A stretch of 33,430 nt of DNA from Methanobacteriota archaeon. GTDB lineage: Archaea; Thermoplasmatota; Poseidoniia; Poseidoniales; Thalassarchaeaceae. Under the pieces are notes generated by a model, which did not search any database, was not told the DNA's origin, and saw nothing but the letters and a program-made list of their open reading frames with translations. Positions 1 through 8,371 of the stretch are shown one piece after another. The stretch's first letter is position 1, and every line of letters begins with the position of its first letter. The translations under genes and the position numbers were made by a program. The DNA lies in NCBI GenBank assembly GCA_002713185.1, contig PAVV01000020.1, forward strand, positions 16,822 through 50,251, written 5' to 3'.

Positions 1-1
1 C

Positions 2-1996
2 ACATTCGAACACAATGAAAATCAAGAATACGACTTAGTTTCAATAGAGTTGATACAGACCTCTGAAGTACTACAGGAATATTCTAATTTGGGTGAATTT
101 GGACCCCACGATATAGGCGGATATTACACGTTGAAGGCAACTTATAGTGATGAAATTGCATCTACCCAACATATTCACTTCAGAATGGAGTCAGGTTCAT
201 CCTCAAATCCCAACCCCAACCACTTCCAATTCAATTACGGGCATAACAGCGTCTATGGATTCATGTCTGATTTAGATGGAATTCCGGTGCCTGACGTCAC
301 TGTGAGTGCCAACAACAGAACATCTGTGACTAACTCCGATGGGTTTTTCCTGCTCCAGAATCTTGAAGTCGGTTCGACACATTCCATCACAGCCACATAT
401 TGGGGCAACGATCTGATTGAGCCCATTCCGATAGAGATAACCAACAACCATGGTTGGCTCAACCTAACCGCAACAGCGGAAAAGAATATGCCTGACTTCG
501 CTAATTTCTCGACTCAGATAATAACTTCATCTTTAGAAACAATCGATGTTCGCTGGAAAGGTGGTAACTATACAGACTACTACTCCTTGTTTTTGGAAGG
601 CGAATTGGTATACAGAGGGGCGCAAGAGTCCTACGTTTTTGACCCTCAGGAACCAGGAAACTACCATTTTTCGGTGGAGGCGACGAACTCCAATGGATCA
701 AAGATGAACCCCCAAGAACTCAGAGTAGTTGTTCTTCCGATCCAGTCCAACTCCGATCTGTGGTCCACAGGGATGAGTTGGGATTACACGATATTGCACA
801 CGCCTTATTACCAGCAAAACAAGACATACACCGCCATTGGATCTGAGTCAATCGAAAACGCCTTCGGCGATGTGGTAGAGACCTATCTAATGAGGATCTC
901 AGATGATGATTACGAGGAAGGAGAGAAGGCTTTCCGTTGGGTAGATAAAAATACTCTAATGACAACACACACCTACTGGGTTGACTCTCCATCCGTGTCT
1001 TCATATTACCAAGAAGGCTTCCTTGGTTGGAAATTCTCCGATCAATATGGAAATGCAGTCAATCCTCTCCTGTATAGTGGTAACGAGGAGATAAACCTCC
1101 ATTTCAACCGGACTAACATTATCGGTGTCCCTGGTCATCCAAACGGCTATGAAGATACGACCAACAAAGTGCAAATAACGCACGGGGTTACCCTTGAAAC
1201 ATCAGCTGGGGTCTTCAAAACCACATATCTGAGAATTACCGATGATGATGACGGAGTCCTTTCGTGGGAAATGTGGTACAATGAGACCGTTAGGAACTGG
1301 GTAAAGGTGATTGATAGAATTCCTGGTTCCCACTCCGATATTGTTACTTGGGAGCTGACATCATTCGAAGTTCCTGTCACGCCGCAATTCTTGACCGAGG
1401 ATAACTCAAAATTCTCTGATCACGATTTCGTGATCGAATGGGCGAACTTTCAAGGTGCTAGCTACTACCAGCTTACGGAAAATGGAAATCTGATTTACAC
1501 CGGCCAAGATACCAATATCAGCCTGAGCGATAGAGTGGACGGAGACTACACCTACGGGCTTAGCGCTGTAATGGAAACCGGCACGACGTTAGATGGAGAA
1601 CCCATAAATGTGGCAGTTTCTTTTGTGTTGAAACCGCCAACCTTCTTGACAGATTCTCACTCTGTTAACGGCACTTCGTCTGAGGTTTCCTGGTCAGCAG
1701 TTGATGATGGTCCGGCCCAATACACTGTTCTGGTATTACACGGGGACGGTACTTCTTCCATCGCCTATGAGGGAAGTGAGGAAACCGCAAACATAGACGT
1801 TCTAAAACCGGGCATCAACCGCGTAAGGGTTATGGTCGCACTGAGCGACGAGGTGGTCTCTGAGTATTCGGATTCCATATTCATCACATCCCCTGAAGAA
1901 ACTGAGGAGAGCGACAAACTTCCATTCCAGTCCTCGATCGCGACACTGGTGGTCCTGTTGATAGGCCCATTATTCGCTAGGAGGGACGAAAGGTGA
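2..1996 (+). CDS. Anchored surface protein, 5' end outside window
   Basis: The reading frame is open from base 2, with no stop before the first possible start codon (TTG at 50), so the gene almost certainly begins upstream. The visible part, about 664 codons, looks like a modular exported protein. Numbering from the TTG at base 50, residues near 66-125 resemble a carboxypeptidase-regulatory-like beta-sandwich (alternating G, N and D turns around VYGFMSDLDGIPVPDVTVSA), followed by several fibronectin-III-like segments. The C-terminus has an acidic spacer (EETEESD), a hydrophobic stretch and RRDER at the very end. That tripartite layout resembles archaeal surface anchoring signals. Its stop codon overlaps the GTG start of the binding-protein gene (GTGA at 1993-1996), so the two are co-transcribed. 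A role as surface receptor or scaffold for the heme/iron importer is inference; I see no known heme-binding domain. Confidence 0.75.
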   Translation, partial: TFEHNENQEYDLVSIELIQTSEVLQEYSNLGEFGPHDIGGYYTLKATYSDEIASTQHIHFRMESGSSSNPNPNHFQFNYGHNSVYGFMSDLDGIPVPDVTVSANNRTSVTNSDGFFLLQNLEVGSTHSITATYWGNDLIEPIPIEITNNHGWLNLTATAEKNMPDFANFSTQIITSSLETIDVRWKGGNYTDYYSLFLEGELVYRGAQESYVFDPQEPGNYHFSVEATNSNGSKMNPQELRVVVLPIQSNSDLWSTGMSWDYTILHTPYYQQNKTYTAIGSESIENAFGDVVETYLMRISDDDYEEGEKAFRWVDKNTLMTTHTYWVDSPSVSSYYQEGFLGWKFSDQYGNAVNPLLYSGNEEINLHFNRTNIIGVPGHPNGYEDTTNKVQITHGVTLETSAGVFKTTYLRITDDDDGVLSWEMWYNETVRNWVKVIDRIPGSHSDIVTWELTSFEVPVTPQFLTEDNSKFSDHDFVIEWANFQGASYYQLTENGNLIYTGQDTNISLSDRVDGDYTYGLSAVMETGTTLDGEPINVAVSFVLKPPTFLTDSHSVNGTSSEVSWSAVDDGPAQYTVLVLHGDGTSSIAYEGSEETANIDVLKPGINRVRVMVALSDEVVSEYSDSIFITSPEETEESDKLPFQSSIATLVVLLIGPLFARRDER

Positions 1997-3078
1997 TCAG
2001 AAGAACAAACATGGCCGTATTCCAAGTAGTAATCGTTCTGGTTACTGTGGTGGGTGCATGGCAAGTCTCCGATATAATCGAAGATTCTTCGCAGACTGGA
2101 ACCCTCGTTGTCACCGATTCGAATGATAGGCTTCACAGATTTTCTGACAAACCCGAGCGTGTGGTTCTCACAAATACTTACGCGGCAAGTGTGATGAGAA
2201 TGCTCGACATTGATAACTCGGTTATAGTTGGGGTTTCAGGAGACTTTAGTGACGAGCAGTTATGGCCCGAACTCTCAAGGAAGGATATCGTGCAACAGTC
2301 TGCACACTCGGAGATAGACTTCGAATCGCTGTTGGATACAAGGCCTGAGATCTATATTGTCTTCGCCACCAATGGGATGGTAGATACAAATGCAATCCGG
2401 GATAAGCTCGAGCCGGTCGGCGTAAAGGTCTTGGCGCTAGACTTTTACAAGTATGATTCCCTGAAAAGAGAAATAGGGGTCTTAGCAGAGATATTCGGCA
2501 AACAAAATGAGGCAGCAGAGCTTTTTTCCGAGTTTGATCAGATAGAGGGAATTGTTTCTGAACGAGTGTCATCTTTGGAAATCTCGGAAAGACCTTCGGT
2601 AGTCATCGAACACCATGCATCACTTGTACGAGATCCAGTGGTTCTAACAGGGACATCGCAGTGGACAGACTTAGTTTACATGGCAGGTGGGGATAACGTA
2701 TTCGCAGGATTGCCAGGGCACACCACACACGTCGACATGGAAGAGATACTAAACGCCAATCCAGACGTCCTAATGTTCGACGGGATTGTATTCGATATTG
2801 GATTCAACTCATATGATGACGAGGGCAGGTGTTCAACTCATTTCGATTATATCGCGGAGAGGGCGGGCTTTGACCACATGGAAGCAGTCAATAACGGTAG
2901 GATGGCTATAATGTCTGGGGAGTTCGCCGGTCCTATGATGATTCACGGCTTACCGACTCTTGCTAAGATAATGCATCCCGAACTATTTTCCGATGTAGAT
3001 GCGGACTCATTCCTAAATGATTACTTCTCCAAATATCACGGAGTCGAGCGAGTTGGGAAATTTGTTTGCTCCCCATAG
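1993..3078 (+). CDS. ABC transporter substrate-binding protein (heme/iron chelate class)
   Basis: A 361-residue protein of the Peripla_BP_2 family (BtuF, FhuD and HmuT relatives). These proteins bind heme, ferric siderophores or cobalamin outside the membrane and deliver them to a FecCD permease. A hydrophobic segment at residues 8-23 is a signal or membrane anchor; there is no lipobox cysteine. PERVV near residue 53 is the usual entry to the N-terminal lobe. NANPDVLMFDG near residue 253 and the Ala/Gly-rich helix start of the C-terminal lobe are also family-like. The start is GTG, overlapping the upstream stop by four bases. The order binding protein, permease, ATPase, HugZ makes heme the most likely ligand; cobalamin or a siderophore cannot be excluded from sequence. 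Confidence 0.88.
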   Translation: MIRRTNMAVFQVVIVLVTVVGAWQVSDIIEDSSQTGTLVVTDSNDRLHRFSDKPERVVLTNTYAASVMRMLDIDNSVIVGVSGDFSDEQLWPELSRKDIVQQSAHSEIDFESLLDTRPEIYIVFATNGMVDTNAIRDKLEPVGVKVLALDFYKYDSLKREIGVLAEIFGKQNEAAELFSEFDQIEGIVSERVSSLEISERPSVVIEHHASLVRDPVVLTGTSQWTDLVYMAGGDNVFAGLPGHTTHVDMEEILNANPDVLMFDGIVFDIGFNSYDDEGRCSTHFDYIAERAGFDHMEAVNNGRMAIMSGEFAGPMMIHGLPTLAKIMHPELFSDVDADSFLNDYFSKYHGVERVGKFVCSP

Positions 3079-3088
3079 AGGGAAAAGA

Positions 3089-4126
3089 ATGGATGAAATC
3101 ACCACAGCACACCAGGAAAAGACCACTCGTCAACTAGTCATGGTCAGCTCACTTTGTTTGGTGACTCTCATTTTCGCTGTTATCTCTATGGGCACTGGGT
3201 CATCAGAAACCCTGGATATGACATCAACAATGAGGATTATCTTCGGGATTGATAACCCGACCAAACTACAGTCTGACATAATATGGAGATTGAGATTTCC
3301 CAGGGTATTGATGGCGATAATAGCCGGTACGGCGCTGGCAACGGCAGGCGCACTCATGCAAGGATGCCTCGGTAATCCCCTAGTCTCACCGCTCACTCTC
3401 GGTGTAGCATCCGGAGCTGCTTTAGGGGCTGCATTCGCAATAATTCTCGACTTCTCCGTCATACCGAATGTCGCAATTGTGGCGAACGCGTTTTTGTTCT
3501 CTTTATTGGTAGTCGGAATAATAATTCAGCTCGGCAGTATGCGATCCGTCTCAGCTGAGTCTTACATATTGGTAGGAATAGCCATAACTTTCATTGCTGG
3601 AGCCATAGTTTCCACCCTGACCTATTTCGCAACAGACGCCCAGCTATCGCAACTGACTCACTGGTCATTCGGAAGTTTGTCCAGACCCACTCTTGAGGAT
3701 ACCATCTGGATAGGTGCCACTGTCCTATGCCTAATACCGATGAGCCTAATTTTCGCATGGGACCTTAACGCAATGTCACTAGGGGGGGATGATTTTGCAA
3801 TATCGACGGGCGTCGACCCCCAAATAACCAGAAGAAACATTCTGATTCTCTCGGCACTGCTAACTTCCGTCGTAATATCATTTACCGGACTCATAGGCTT
3901 TGTCGGCCTAGCAGCCCCTCATATGAGTAGGCTAATTATAGGAAACGACTACAGGAAGCTGATACCATGCTCTGCTGTATCAGGCTCACTTCTGATGCTA
4001 TTCGCTGATACCGTTGGTAGGACCCTTTTCTCCCCGATAGTTATTCCCGTAGGAATCATGCTCTCGATAATTGGCGGACCAGTCTTCATGTATCTGCTGA
4101 TGAGGCACAGAGGAGTGGTAATGTGA
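3089..4126 (+). CDS. FecCD-family ABC transporter permease
   Basis: A 345-residue polytopic membrane protein of the FecCD/BtuC/HmuU family, which forms the membrane channel of type II importers for heme, ferric siderophores or cobalamin. The family signature LRFPRVLMAIIAGTALATAGALMQ, shortened here to its key piece RFPRVLMAIIAGTAL near residues 70-84, is clear. GLIGFVGLAAPHMSR near residues 270-285 is the conserved coupling helix that contacts the ATPase. About nine or ten hydrophobic helices are visible. I chose the ATG at 3089 because GAGGGAAAAG lies just upstream and the protein then starts MDEITTAHQ. An earlier in-frame start at 3017 would overlap the binding-protein gene by 62 bases and add non-family residues. 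The stop overlaps the next gene's GTG. Confidence 0.93.
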   Translation: MDEITTAHQEKTTRQLVMVSSLCLVTLIFAVISMGTGSSETLDMTSTMRIIFGIDNPTKLQSDIIWRLRFPRVLMAIIAGTALATAGALMQGCLGNPLVSPLTLGVASGAALGAAFAIILDFSVIPNVAIVANAFLFSLLVVGIIIQLGSMRSVSAESYILVGIAITFIAGAIVSTLTYFATDAQLSQLTHWSFGSLSRPTLEDTIWIGATVLCLIPMSLIFAWDLNAMSLGGDDFAISTGVDPQITRRNILILSALLTSVVISFTGLIGFVGLAAPHMSRLIIGNDYRKLIPCSAVSGSLLMLFADTVGRTLFSPIVIPVGIMLSIIGGPVFMYLLMRHRGVVM

Positions 4127-4974
4127 GCATTTTAAACCCCGAAAAGTCCCTTTCAAAGGAGTCTAATGACGAAATTGTCAGGGTAAGTAATTTGAGATTT
4201 AGCTGGGGTGAAAAAATCGTTTTACAGGACATTAGCTTCAGTATCAACAGCGGGCAGATCGTCGCGATCCTCGGTAAGAATGGTGCAGGGAAGACAACTT
4301 TAATCAAATGCCTGAATGGAATACAGAAGCCAAAGGTGGGCAAGGTAGAAGTATGCTCCAAGGACATATCAGAACAAAGCCTGTTAGAGCTATCGAAATT
4401 AGTTTCCTACGTCCCACAGTCAGTCAGAACCAGTTTTCCAATGGACGTTTTTGATGTTCTCATGTTAGGAAGGAGGCCGCATGTATCTTGGAGGACTTCG
4501 CCTGAGGACCTAGAAACAGTCAGCGATACGCTCAGACAGTTCGGACTCCAAGATCTCGCGTTCAGGAGATTCAACAGGCTCTCTGGTGGTGAGAGGCAGA
4601 GAGCAATAATAGCTAAAGCAGTCGTGCAAAATCCCCGCATTTACCTACTAGACGAACCGACCAGTGACTTGGACCTCCAACACCAATTGCTGATCATGGA
4701 GAAGGTCACAGATATCATAAAGAACAGTGGGGGCCAAAAATCGGCTATTTTTGCGATACATGACATCAACATGGCGGCTCGGTTCTCAGACAGAGTGATA
4801 CTGTTACATGAGGGTGAAATACTGGCTGACGGTACACCTTCGAAGGTCATCACGCAAGATAACATAGCCACTGTCTTCGGAGTCGATTCCGAGATAACGC
4901 TTTCATCGGCAGGGTCCCGTATGAACATAATCATTGGAGAACGTTTAAAAAAGGGTGATAGAGAAAATGAATGA
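4123..4974 (+). CDS. ABC transporter ATP-binding protein (FecE/HmuV type)
   Basis: A 283-residue ATPase that powers the FecCD permease encoded just before it. Walker A is GKNGAGKTT at residues 51-59, the Q-loop is VPQS near 97-100, the signature is LSGGERQR at 153-160, Walker B is IYLLDEP at 173-179 and the switch histidine sits in AIHDINMA. This is the BtuD/FecE/HmuV class. The GTG start at 4123 overlaps the permease stop (GTGA), so the two are translationally coupled. It is the third of three transporter genes; with HugZ downstream, heme or ferric chelate import is the likely function. Confidence 0.94.
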   Translation: MSILNPEKSLSKESNDEIVRVSNLRFSWGEKIVLQDISFSINSGQIVAILGKNGAGKTTLIKCLNGIQKPKVGKVEVCSKDISEQSLLELSKLVSYVPQSVRTSFPMDVFDVLMLGRRPHVSWRTSPEDLETVSDTLRQFGLQDLAFRRFNRLSGGERQRAIIAKAVVQNPRIYLLDEPTSDLDLQHQLLIMEKVTDIIKNSGGQKSAIFAIHDINMAARFSDRVILLHEGEILADGTPSKVITQDNIATVFGVDSEITLSSAGSRMNIIIGERLKKGDRENE

Positions 4975-5092
4975 AAGAAGAATACAAAAAAAGGGGCTAA
5001 GTGAAACGGAGACCGACTCGCTCACAAGCAAGGATACATCGATAGGTAACGAGGATTACGGAAAAGCGTCCGATGGTTTTGCCCAGGAGTGA
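4967..5092 (+). CDS. Possible 41-residue peptide between ABC ATPase and hugZ
   Basis: An ATG at 4967 opens a 41-codon frame that overlaps the end of the ATPase gene by eight bases and ends at a TGA at 5090-5092, six bases before the hugZ ATG. The peptide begins MNERRIQKKG and is hydrophilic and rich in Lys, Glu, Asp, Ser and Thr, with no hydrophobic segment and no recognised motif. Without it there would be a 124-base gap inside an operon whose other genes all overlap. Its stop-start arrangement therefore looks like ordinary operon packing, but the peptide could equally be chance. Function unknown. Confidence 0.35.
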   Translation: MNERRIQKKGLSETETDSLTSKDTSIGNEDYGKASDGFAQE

Positions 5093-5098
5093 TATTTG

Positions 5099-5932
5099 AT
5101 GGTTGGAGAGAAAGAAGAACAGGATAAGATACCAAGACACCTTCCTCCAAAGGGATCTGATACCAGCAGTCAAGAGCTTCTCTATGACACAAACATACCC
5201 ACTCCCAGTCACTCCGAACACGCCAGAACTATGGTTAGTACGATTGGGACTGGGACTCTATGTACGCTTTCGACAGACCCTGATGGTTACCCTTACGGGT
5301 CCTTTGTGACATTTGCTCTTCACGAGAACGAGCCGATATTCTTGATAAGCGCTTTAGCTGAGCACACCAAGAACCTGCAGGTTTCGCCTGAGTCTTCATT
5401 ATTGATAGCTGAGGCAGGGGAGGGAAACCCTCTGGCATTGGGTAGAACAACTTTGATTGGAAAATGCGAGAAAATGGCAGAAAGCGAAAGAGAATCAGCG
5501 AAATCGGTCTTCGTACAGACTCATCCCGACGCTAGTTTTTACGCTGATTTCAAGGACTTTTTCTTCTACAAGCTAGAGGTGCAGTCTGCACGTTACATAG
5601 GTGGCTTCGGGAGGATGTCATGGATAACTGGAGATGATTGGAAGAGTGCTGAGCCTGATCCCTTGGCAGAATCTGCCGCAGGAATCATTGAGCACATGAA
5701 CGATGATCATAGAGATGCCATGGTCGTGTGTTGCACTAGACTCAGCAGAGCAAAAGACACCTCTGATGCATTTATGACGGGTATCGACAAGTATGGTTTT
5801 GAGATGTCCGCAATCACCGATGAGGGCCCCAGGCCGATAAGACTGGCCTTCGATAGACACGCAACCACATCAGAAGAAGCTCGGAAGGAGATTGTTAAAC
5901 TAGTAAAGAAAGCGAGGAATATGGTCGATTAG
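5099..5932 (+). CDS. hugZ: HugZ-type heme utilisation protein (flavin-reductase-like fold plus DUF2470)
   Basis: A 277-residue protein with a pyridoxamine-phosphate-oxidase-like split barrel (about residues 38-175) followed by a DUF2470 domain (about 190-275). This is the architecture of HugZ/HutZ proteins, which bind heme and, in characterised bacteria, cleave it to release iron. Visible family marks are YIGGFG at 166-171, where the barrel ends, and HMNDDH at 199-204, which opens the DUF2470 domain with its conserved histidines. The ATG at 5099 has GGAG at 5086-5089; a TTG directly before it is less likely. The preceding ABC importer and HugZ make a coherent import-and-degrade unit. Heme cleavage is known for the family; this protein's activity is inferred. 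Confidence 0.85.
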   Translation: MVGEKEEQDKIPRHLPPKGSDTSSQELLYDTNIPTPSHSEHARTMVSTIGTGTLCTLSTDPDGYPYGSFVTFALHENEPIFLISALAEHTKNLQVSPESSLLIAEAGEGNPLALGRTTLIGKCEKMAESERESAKSVFVQTHPDASFYADFKDFFFYKLEVQSARYIGGFGRMSWITGDDWKSAEPDPLAESAAGIIEHMNDDHRDAMVVCCTRLSRAKDTSDAFMTGIDKYGFEMSAITDEGPRPIRLAFDRHATTSEEARKEIVKLVKKARNMVD

Positions 5933-5953
5933 GAGCCCGATAAAACTTCTCAC

Positions 5954-7774
5954 TTATGGTACTGAAAGGACAGTTGCGGCATCTCTATTGATTAGGGGCA
6001 ACTTCATTTCTGATAGGCTGGGAAGAACGTGCAATACACAGGCGTTACCACAAGCGGGGGCAAGGTAATCCATTCCTGTATCTGTCATGATCAGTCTAAC
6101 TCCATTACCGGCAGGTATCAGCGCGTCTATCGCTTGAAATTCCATCATCATGGTTACCTCCTGCCCAGGAGTCACAGTCTGTGGCTCAGAGCCACCCTCA
6201 TGATACCTCACATCCATAGTGGAGTGACCGATCCGAACCCCAGTCACCAGATCCTGCATCTCAATGAAGACCTGTCCTCCGTCGAATGAAGGCACTGCCG
6301 ACAGATGTACTGTTGCTAGACCAGAGATATGCATATCGAAGTCGATGTTTATGTCTGGACAATCAACGATAATCGATTGATCACCACCAACACCTGGGAC
6401 CGATCCACCTACTACGGGAGCGCCTCCGATGAACACTCCGCTGCTACTGCAAGATCCCAAGGGGACACTGTATAATTCTGCGTCACGGGGAGGCCATACC
6501 TCTTCTATTCTCCACTGCCCATCGTTCCTTTGGATCTGCGCGATTAAATCCGGCTTTTCACCGACTCCTTTGAGATAGTACTCAAACCACTCGAAGAGGT
6601 CCTGCGCCCAGTCCCACCTTGTCATATTCATGATTGCCTCAGCCCCAAAACCACTCCCCAGATTTTCGTGCTTCTCCCACTGGTCAGGATAATCGTGCCC
6701 CCACTGTCCAAGCATTCCTCTCACATCATAACCAACATCAAGGTAGTCAGTGTACCAGTTAGTCCCCGGAGGGCCACCGAATACCTGATGAGGATCGACA
6801 TTCCAGTCCTGCATCCCCTGGACCCAGTATATCGAGCCGTTCCAGTTTTGGAAGGCCTTGTCAATGTGACTTCTCTCCTCGTAATAGTTTTGCATGTAGG
6901 GGTCCATTTCGCCACCGACGTAGGTCACAGGCCCTGCAAAAAGTCCTTCGACGATATCCGGACAGACGTTATCCAGATCATCCGCATTGTAATCGACAGT
7001 ACTTGAAAAGTAATTCATGTGCATAACTTGGCTTCTTGCCTCTGCGCTACCATTTTTGTACAGCAATGGATGTAAGGCAGTTGTTCCGGATACAGGAACA
7101 ATGGTCTTCAGGAACTTGCTACCCATTGCAGCAGCCTCCCATTGGGTTGCACCTTCGTAGGACTTTCCATACAATCCAACTTTTCCATTGCTCCATTCCT
7201 GGGACCCTAGCCACTCGACTGCTTCGTGAATCCCAAGACCTTCACCCGCCCCCCGATAGTCAAAACAGCCAGAGGACAACTCTGTACCAAAGACGCTGAC
7301 TTGGGCAAATGCATACCCATGGGGAACAAAGTTTTCGAAAATGAATTCTCCACGCCCCGGACTCACCACATTTGTAGCCGATGATTCGCTACCGGGTTGG
7401 CCATAGGAGAAATACGGGCTTATTACAGCAATCACAGGTACCGTTTCACCATCCAAAGTGTTGTTCGGGAGCCAGTATGATAGGTGAATTACAGAGGTTT
7501 CGGGACCTATTTCCCAAATCTCGCTTGTATCGACCTCAATGTATGCCTCGCGAACCTCCAGATGTGTGTATGGTCCCGTTTCCAACACATAAGAGAACGT
7601 GTGATTCATCTGCCAATCGAGGTTGTGACGTTCCCATATGGACGGGTAAATAGAATCAGAATCTGACCTGCCCTCTCGATCATTGTCTCCTGAAATACAA
7701 CCTGAAATGGTCGACAAGAGCATGATAAATGACATTAGCAGGCATAGCATGGGCGCCCTCATGGTATTCACCAT
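5954..7774 (-). CDS. Secreted S15/CocE-type alpha/beta hydrolase lipoprotein
   Basis: A 606-residue exported hydrolase. The N-terminus is a lipoprotein signal: a hydrophobic stretch at residues 8-22, then ISGC with the lipobox cysteine at 26. The fold matches the Xaa-Pro dipeptidyl-peptidase / CocE-NonD family: FDYRG near 171 and LYGKSYEG around the nucleophile Ser205. Probable catalytic Asp lies in GMQDWNVDP and probable His in GQWGHDY. The C-terminal 200 residues form the jelly-roll domain typical of S15 and CocE enzymes. Family members release X-Pro dipeptides or cleave esters and acylated amino acids, so a role in extracellular peptide breakdown is plausible but the substrate is not readable. 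It converges on hugZ with 21 bases between stops. A second ATG four codons downstream is an alternative start. Confidence 0.88.
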   Translation of the reverse strand: MVNTMRAPMLCLLMSFIMLLSTISGCISGDNDREGRSDSDSIYPSIWERHNLDWQMNHTFSYVLETGPYTHLEVREAYIEVDTSEIWEIGPETSVIHLSYWLPNNTLDGETVPVIAVISPYFSYGQPGSESSATNVVSPGRGEFIFENFVPHGYAFAQVSVFGTELSSGCFDYRGAGEGLGIHEAVEWLGSQEWSNGKVGLYGKSYEGATQWEAAAMGSKFLKTIVPVSGTTALHPLLYKNGSAEARSQVMHMNYFSSTVDYNADDLDNVCPDIVEGLFAGPVTYVGGEMDPYMQNYYEERSHIDKAFQNWNGSIYWVQGMQDWNVDPHQVFGGPPGTNWYTDYLDVGYDVRGMLGQWGHDYPDQWEKHENLGSGFGAEAIMNMTRWDWAQDLFEWFEYYLKGVGEKPDLIAQIQRNDGQWRIEEVWPPRDAELYSVPLGSCSSSGVFIGGAPVVGGSVPGVGGDQSIIVDCPDINIDFDMHISGLATVHLSAVPSFDGGQVFIEMQDLVTGVRIGHSTMDVRYHEGGSEPQTVTPGQEVTMMMEFQAIDALIPAGNGVRLIMTDTGMDYLAPACGNACVLHVLPSLSEMKLPLINRDAATVLSVP

Positions 7775-7870
7775 ACTTGCCTCAGTCGACTCTCCCCAAT
7801 CAACCTCTCGGAATTTCGATACAATATATCATAACCCGAGGATATTCAGGCTCAGTCAGGTGGCCTGATT
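7775..7870. promoter_or_regulatory. Divergent promoter region between S15 hydrolase and DUF4149 genes
   Basis: This 96-base spacer separates two divergent genes. The AT-rich core ACAATATATCATAA at 7821-7834 reads as a TATA-like box on both strands and lies about 37-50 bases from either start, fitting archaeal promoters with short leaders. No clear operator palindrome is seen. Composition-based call only. Confidence 0.4.
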
Positions 7871-8251
7871 TTGCACTACTATTTTCCCGGCATGGCTGTA
7901 GGCCTAATTTTGATGCAAACTGCTATTGTAGCCCCCAGCTTGTTCAGAAACCTAGAGATTGACGATTTCGGTAGGGCAATCAGAGATTTGTGGCCTAAAT
8001 TCTTCCTTGCTTTAATTCTAATTGGAGTGTTATCGACTACATCGTTGTACTTCGAGGACGATGCGAAGCTTCTGCATTACTCCATAGGATTAACAACAAT
8101 ATTTCTATCACTTGTCTGCTACCTACTAATCCCGGCCACAAATAAGGCAACCGATGAAGGAAACGAAAAAAAGTTCTCTATTCTCCATAGGATAAGCGTC
8201 ACCTCCACAGTGATAATACTGGTATCAAACATCATCTTTCTGATTATTTAG
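7871..8251 (+). CDS. Small four-helix membrane protein, DUF4149-like
   Basis: A protein of about 126 residues with four predicted membrane helices. The first helix ends in IVAPSLFR, and the following LWPKFF matches the pattern of the DUF4149 family (an AP-x-LFR loop followed by an amphipathic segment with FG and WP/FF). No biochemical function is established for that family. The start is uncertain: TTG at 7871 gives LHYYFPGMAVG and a full first helix, while the in-frame ATG at 7892 would truncate it, so I prefer TTG. The frame is open back to a stop at 7832. It lies 120 bases upstream of hemH on the same strand, but hemH has its own promoter-like sequence, so a heme link is only positional. 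Confidence 0.7.
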   Translation: MHYYFPGMAVGLILMQTAIVAPSLFRNLEIDDFGRAIRDLWPKFFLALILIGVLSTTSLYFEDDAKLLHYSIGLTTIFLSLVCYLLIPATNKATDEGNEKKFSILHRISVTSTVIILVSNIIFLII

Positions 8252-8371
8252 TGTCCTGTACACCGTCCGTTAGGAGTATCTTATTTTCGATTTCACTGTG
8301 AACAACTAAAAAATATGACTTTTCATAGGAATTACAAATAATTAAGTGGATAGTTTTGACCATTATACATC
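8252..8371 (+). promoter_or_regulatory. Upstream region of hemH
   Basis: An AT-rich 120-base intergenic stretch. CAAATAATTAA at 8335-8345, centred about 32 bases before the hemH ATG, is a plausible TATA box giving a near-leaderless transcript. No Shine-Dalgarno sequence precedes the ATG, which agrees with leaderless expression. No clear terminator for the upstream gene is seen. Confidence 0.4.

Noticed and set aside
3017-3088. Upstream in-frame start for the FecCD permease
   Set aside because: It would overlap the binding-protein gene by 62 bases and add a non-family N-terminus; ATG 3089 has a good ribosome binding site.
5096-5098. TTG start for hugZ
   Set aside because: The ATG directly after it at 5099 is a stronger start with GGAG at suitable spacing.
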